Positions 63,423 through 64,000 of a stretch of 64,000 bases of DNA are shown here, piece by piece. Location: contig NZ_KB913037.1 in NCBI RefSeq assembly GCF_000384295.1, positions 2,337,975 through 2,401,974 on the forward strand. Reading direction: 5' to 3'. The notes beneath the pieces are model-generated. The model worked only from the letters and a program-made list of their open reading frames with translations. It had not been told where the DNA came from and did not search any database. The position numbers and the translations under genes were made by a program. Numbering within the stretch: position 1 is the stretch's first letter; the number at the start of each line of letters is the position of its first letter. The stretch comes from Amycolatopsis balhimycina FH 1894. GTDB taxonomy: Bacteria; Actinomycetota; Actinomycetes; Mycobacteriales; Pseudonocardiaceae.

Positions 63423-64000
63423 CTAGGACGAGGTCGGGAAGTGGAAGGCGGCTTCGACGGACTGGGTGACGCGCGGCCACCGGGTCGTGACGACCTTGGG
63501 GCGGGTGTAGAAGCGGACGCCTTCGGGGCCGTGGATCGGGCTGTCGCCGATGAGGGAGTCCTTCCAGCCGCCGAAGGAGTAGTAGGACATCGGGACCGGG
63601 ATCGGCACGTTGACGCCGATCATCCCGACGCGCACCTCGCGCTGGAACCGGCGCGCGGCCTCACCGCTGGAGGTGAACAGCGCGGTCCCGTTGCCGTACG
63701 GGTTGGCGTTGATCAGGGCGATCGCGTCGTCGAGGGACTCGGCGCGCACGACCGCGAGCACCGGGCCGAAGACCTCGTCGCGGTAGACGTCCATCGACGG
63801 GCGGACGTGGTCGATTAGCGACGGCCCGGTGAAGAAGCCGTCCCCCTCGACGGGCAGGTCGCGGCCGTCGACGACCACGATGGCGCCCTGTGCGGCGGCG
63901 GTGGCGATGGCGTTCTCGACGCGGTCCTTGGCCGCGGCCGTGATGACCGGGCCCATCTCGCTGGCCGGGTCGTCACCGGGGCCGACCTTGATCTCGCGGG
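63423..64000 (-). CDS. mmsA: Methylmalonate-semialdehyde dehydrogenase, C-terminal part
   Basis: The 3' 192 codons of a CoA-acylating aldehyde dehydrogenase; the 5' part lies beyond the right edge (the frame is open to base 64000, beginning REIKVGPGDDPASEMGPVI). Typical MmsA/IolA landmarks: MGPVITAAAKDRVENAI, EVFGPVLAVVR (Glu), GNGTALFTSSG, VGMIGVNVPIPVPMSY and GPEGVRFYTRPKVVTTRW. It converts malonic or methylmalonic semialdehyde to acetyl- or propionyl-CoA, the last step of inositol (IolA) and valine catabolism. Start codon and catalytic Cys are not in the window. Confidence 0.9.
   Translation of the reverse strand, partial: REIKVGPGDDPASEMGPVITAAAKDRVENAIATAAAQGAIVVVDGRDLPVEGDGFFTGPSLIDHVRPSMDVYRDEVFGPVLAVVRAESLDDAIALINANPYGNGTALFTSSGEAARRFQREVRVGMIGVNVPIPVPMSYYSFGGWKDSLIGDSPIHGPEGVRFYTRPKVVTTRWPRVTQSVEAAFHFPTSS

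Overview
This window reads as a chromosome segment from a high-GC Gram-positive soil actinomycete. Codons are strongly G/C-ending, many starts are GTG behind GGAGG-type ribosome binding sites, Tat and long Sec signal peptides are common, and the regulators are LacI, ROK, GntR, PadR, TetR, MerR and XRE types. The gene style suits the Pseudonocardiaceae (Amycolatopsis-like), but that is inference. No rRNA, tRNA, CRISPR array, transposase, integrase or phage gene is visible. The left edge cuts the 3' end of a ricin-domain protein and the right edge cuts the 5' part of a methylmalonate-semialdehyde dehydrogenase gene.

Mannan region (1-15974). It holds a secreted GH26 mannanase with CBM13, an intracellular GH2 beta-mannosidase, an Opp/Dpp-type importer for what are probably manno-oligosaccharides (binding lipoprotein, permease, a permease-ATPase fusion, and a second ATPase), a ROK regulator and an AGE-family mannose isomerase/epimerase. 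Three closely related LacI-type proteins are interspersed, one of them lacking its DNA-binding domain. Near-perfect promoters with 17-bp spacers sit in front of the binding protein, the beta-mannosidase and the ROK gene, and share a TGACTTAAGTAAGTCA-type motif that is probably the ROK operator.

Pectin and esterase region (16006-25688, minus strand). A tight seven-gene run encodes a GH43 enzyme, a PL9-like pectate lyase, a PETase/cutinase-family hydrolase with CBM13, a CE2-like esterase, a CE12 rhamnogalacturonan acetylesterase, a CE1 esterase and a Tat-exported alpha/beta hydrolase. A GH43 arabinanase follows as its own unit. Operators with an AAGCGCTT-like core lie upstream of these genes, of a CE4 deacetylase (34843) and of a rhamnosidase-CE12 pair (35846-38919), suggesting one LacI-controlled plant cell wall regulon. 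The LacI gene at 38986 is the best-placed candidate regulator.

Catabolic island (25788-34550). A divergent pair (PadR against a SnoaL-like protein plus an unknown protein) is followed by a probable operon: amidohydrolase-2 decarboxylase, amidase, FadR-type GntR, MFS exporter or transporter, and a NicX/M29-like ring dioxygenase. It ends at a strong terminator. This content recalls the lower picolinate/nicotinate (2,5-dihydroxypyridine) pathway.

Second mannan/hemicellulose operon (40330-48301, plus strand): a second GH26-CBM13, a GH2-ricin enzyme, a paralogue of the Tat hydrolase, GH5-CBM2 and GH5-CBM13, closed by a terminator. A GH115 alpha-glucuronidase follows under its own promoter. From 51859 to 58651 lie small regulator-enzyme pairs, including a frameshifted SDR gene. 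From 58695 to the right edge is an inositol-type catabolic operon (sugar isomerase, IolG-like, UspA, sugar MFS, IolE-like, MmsA).
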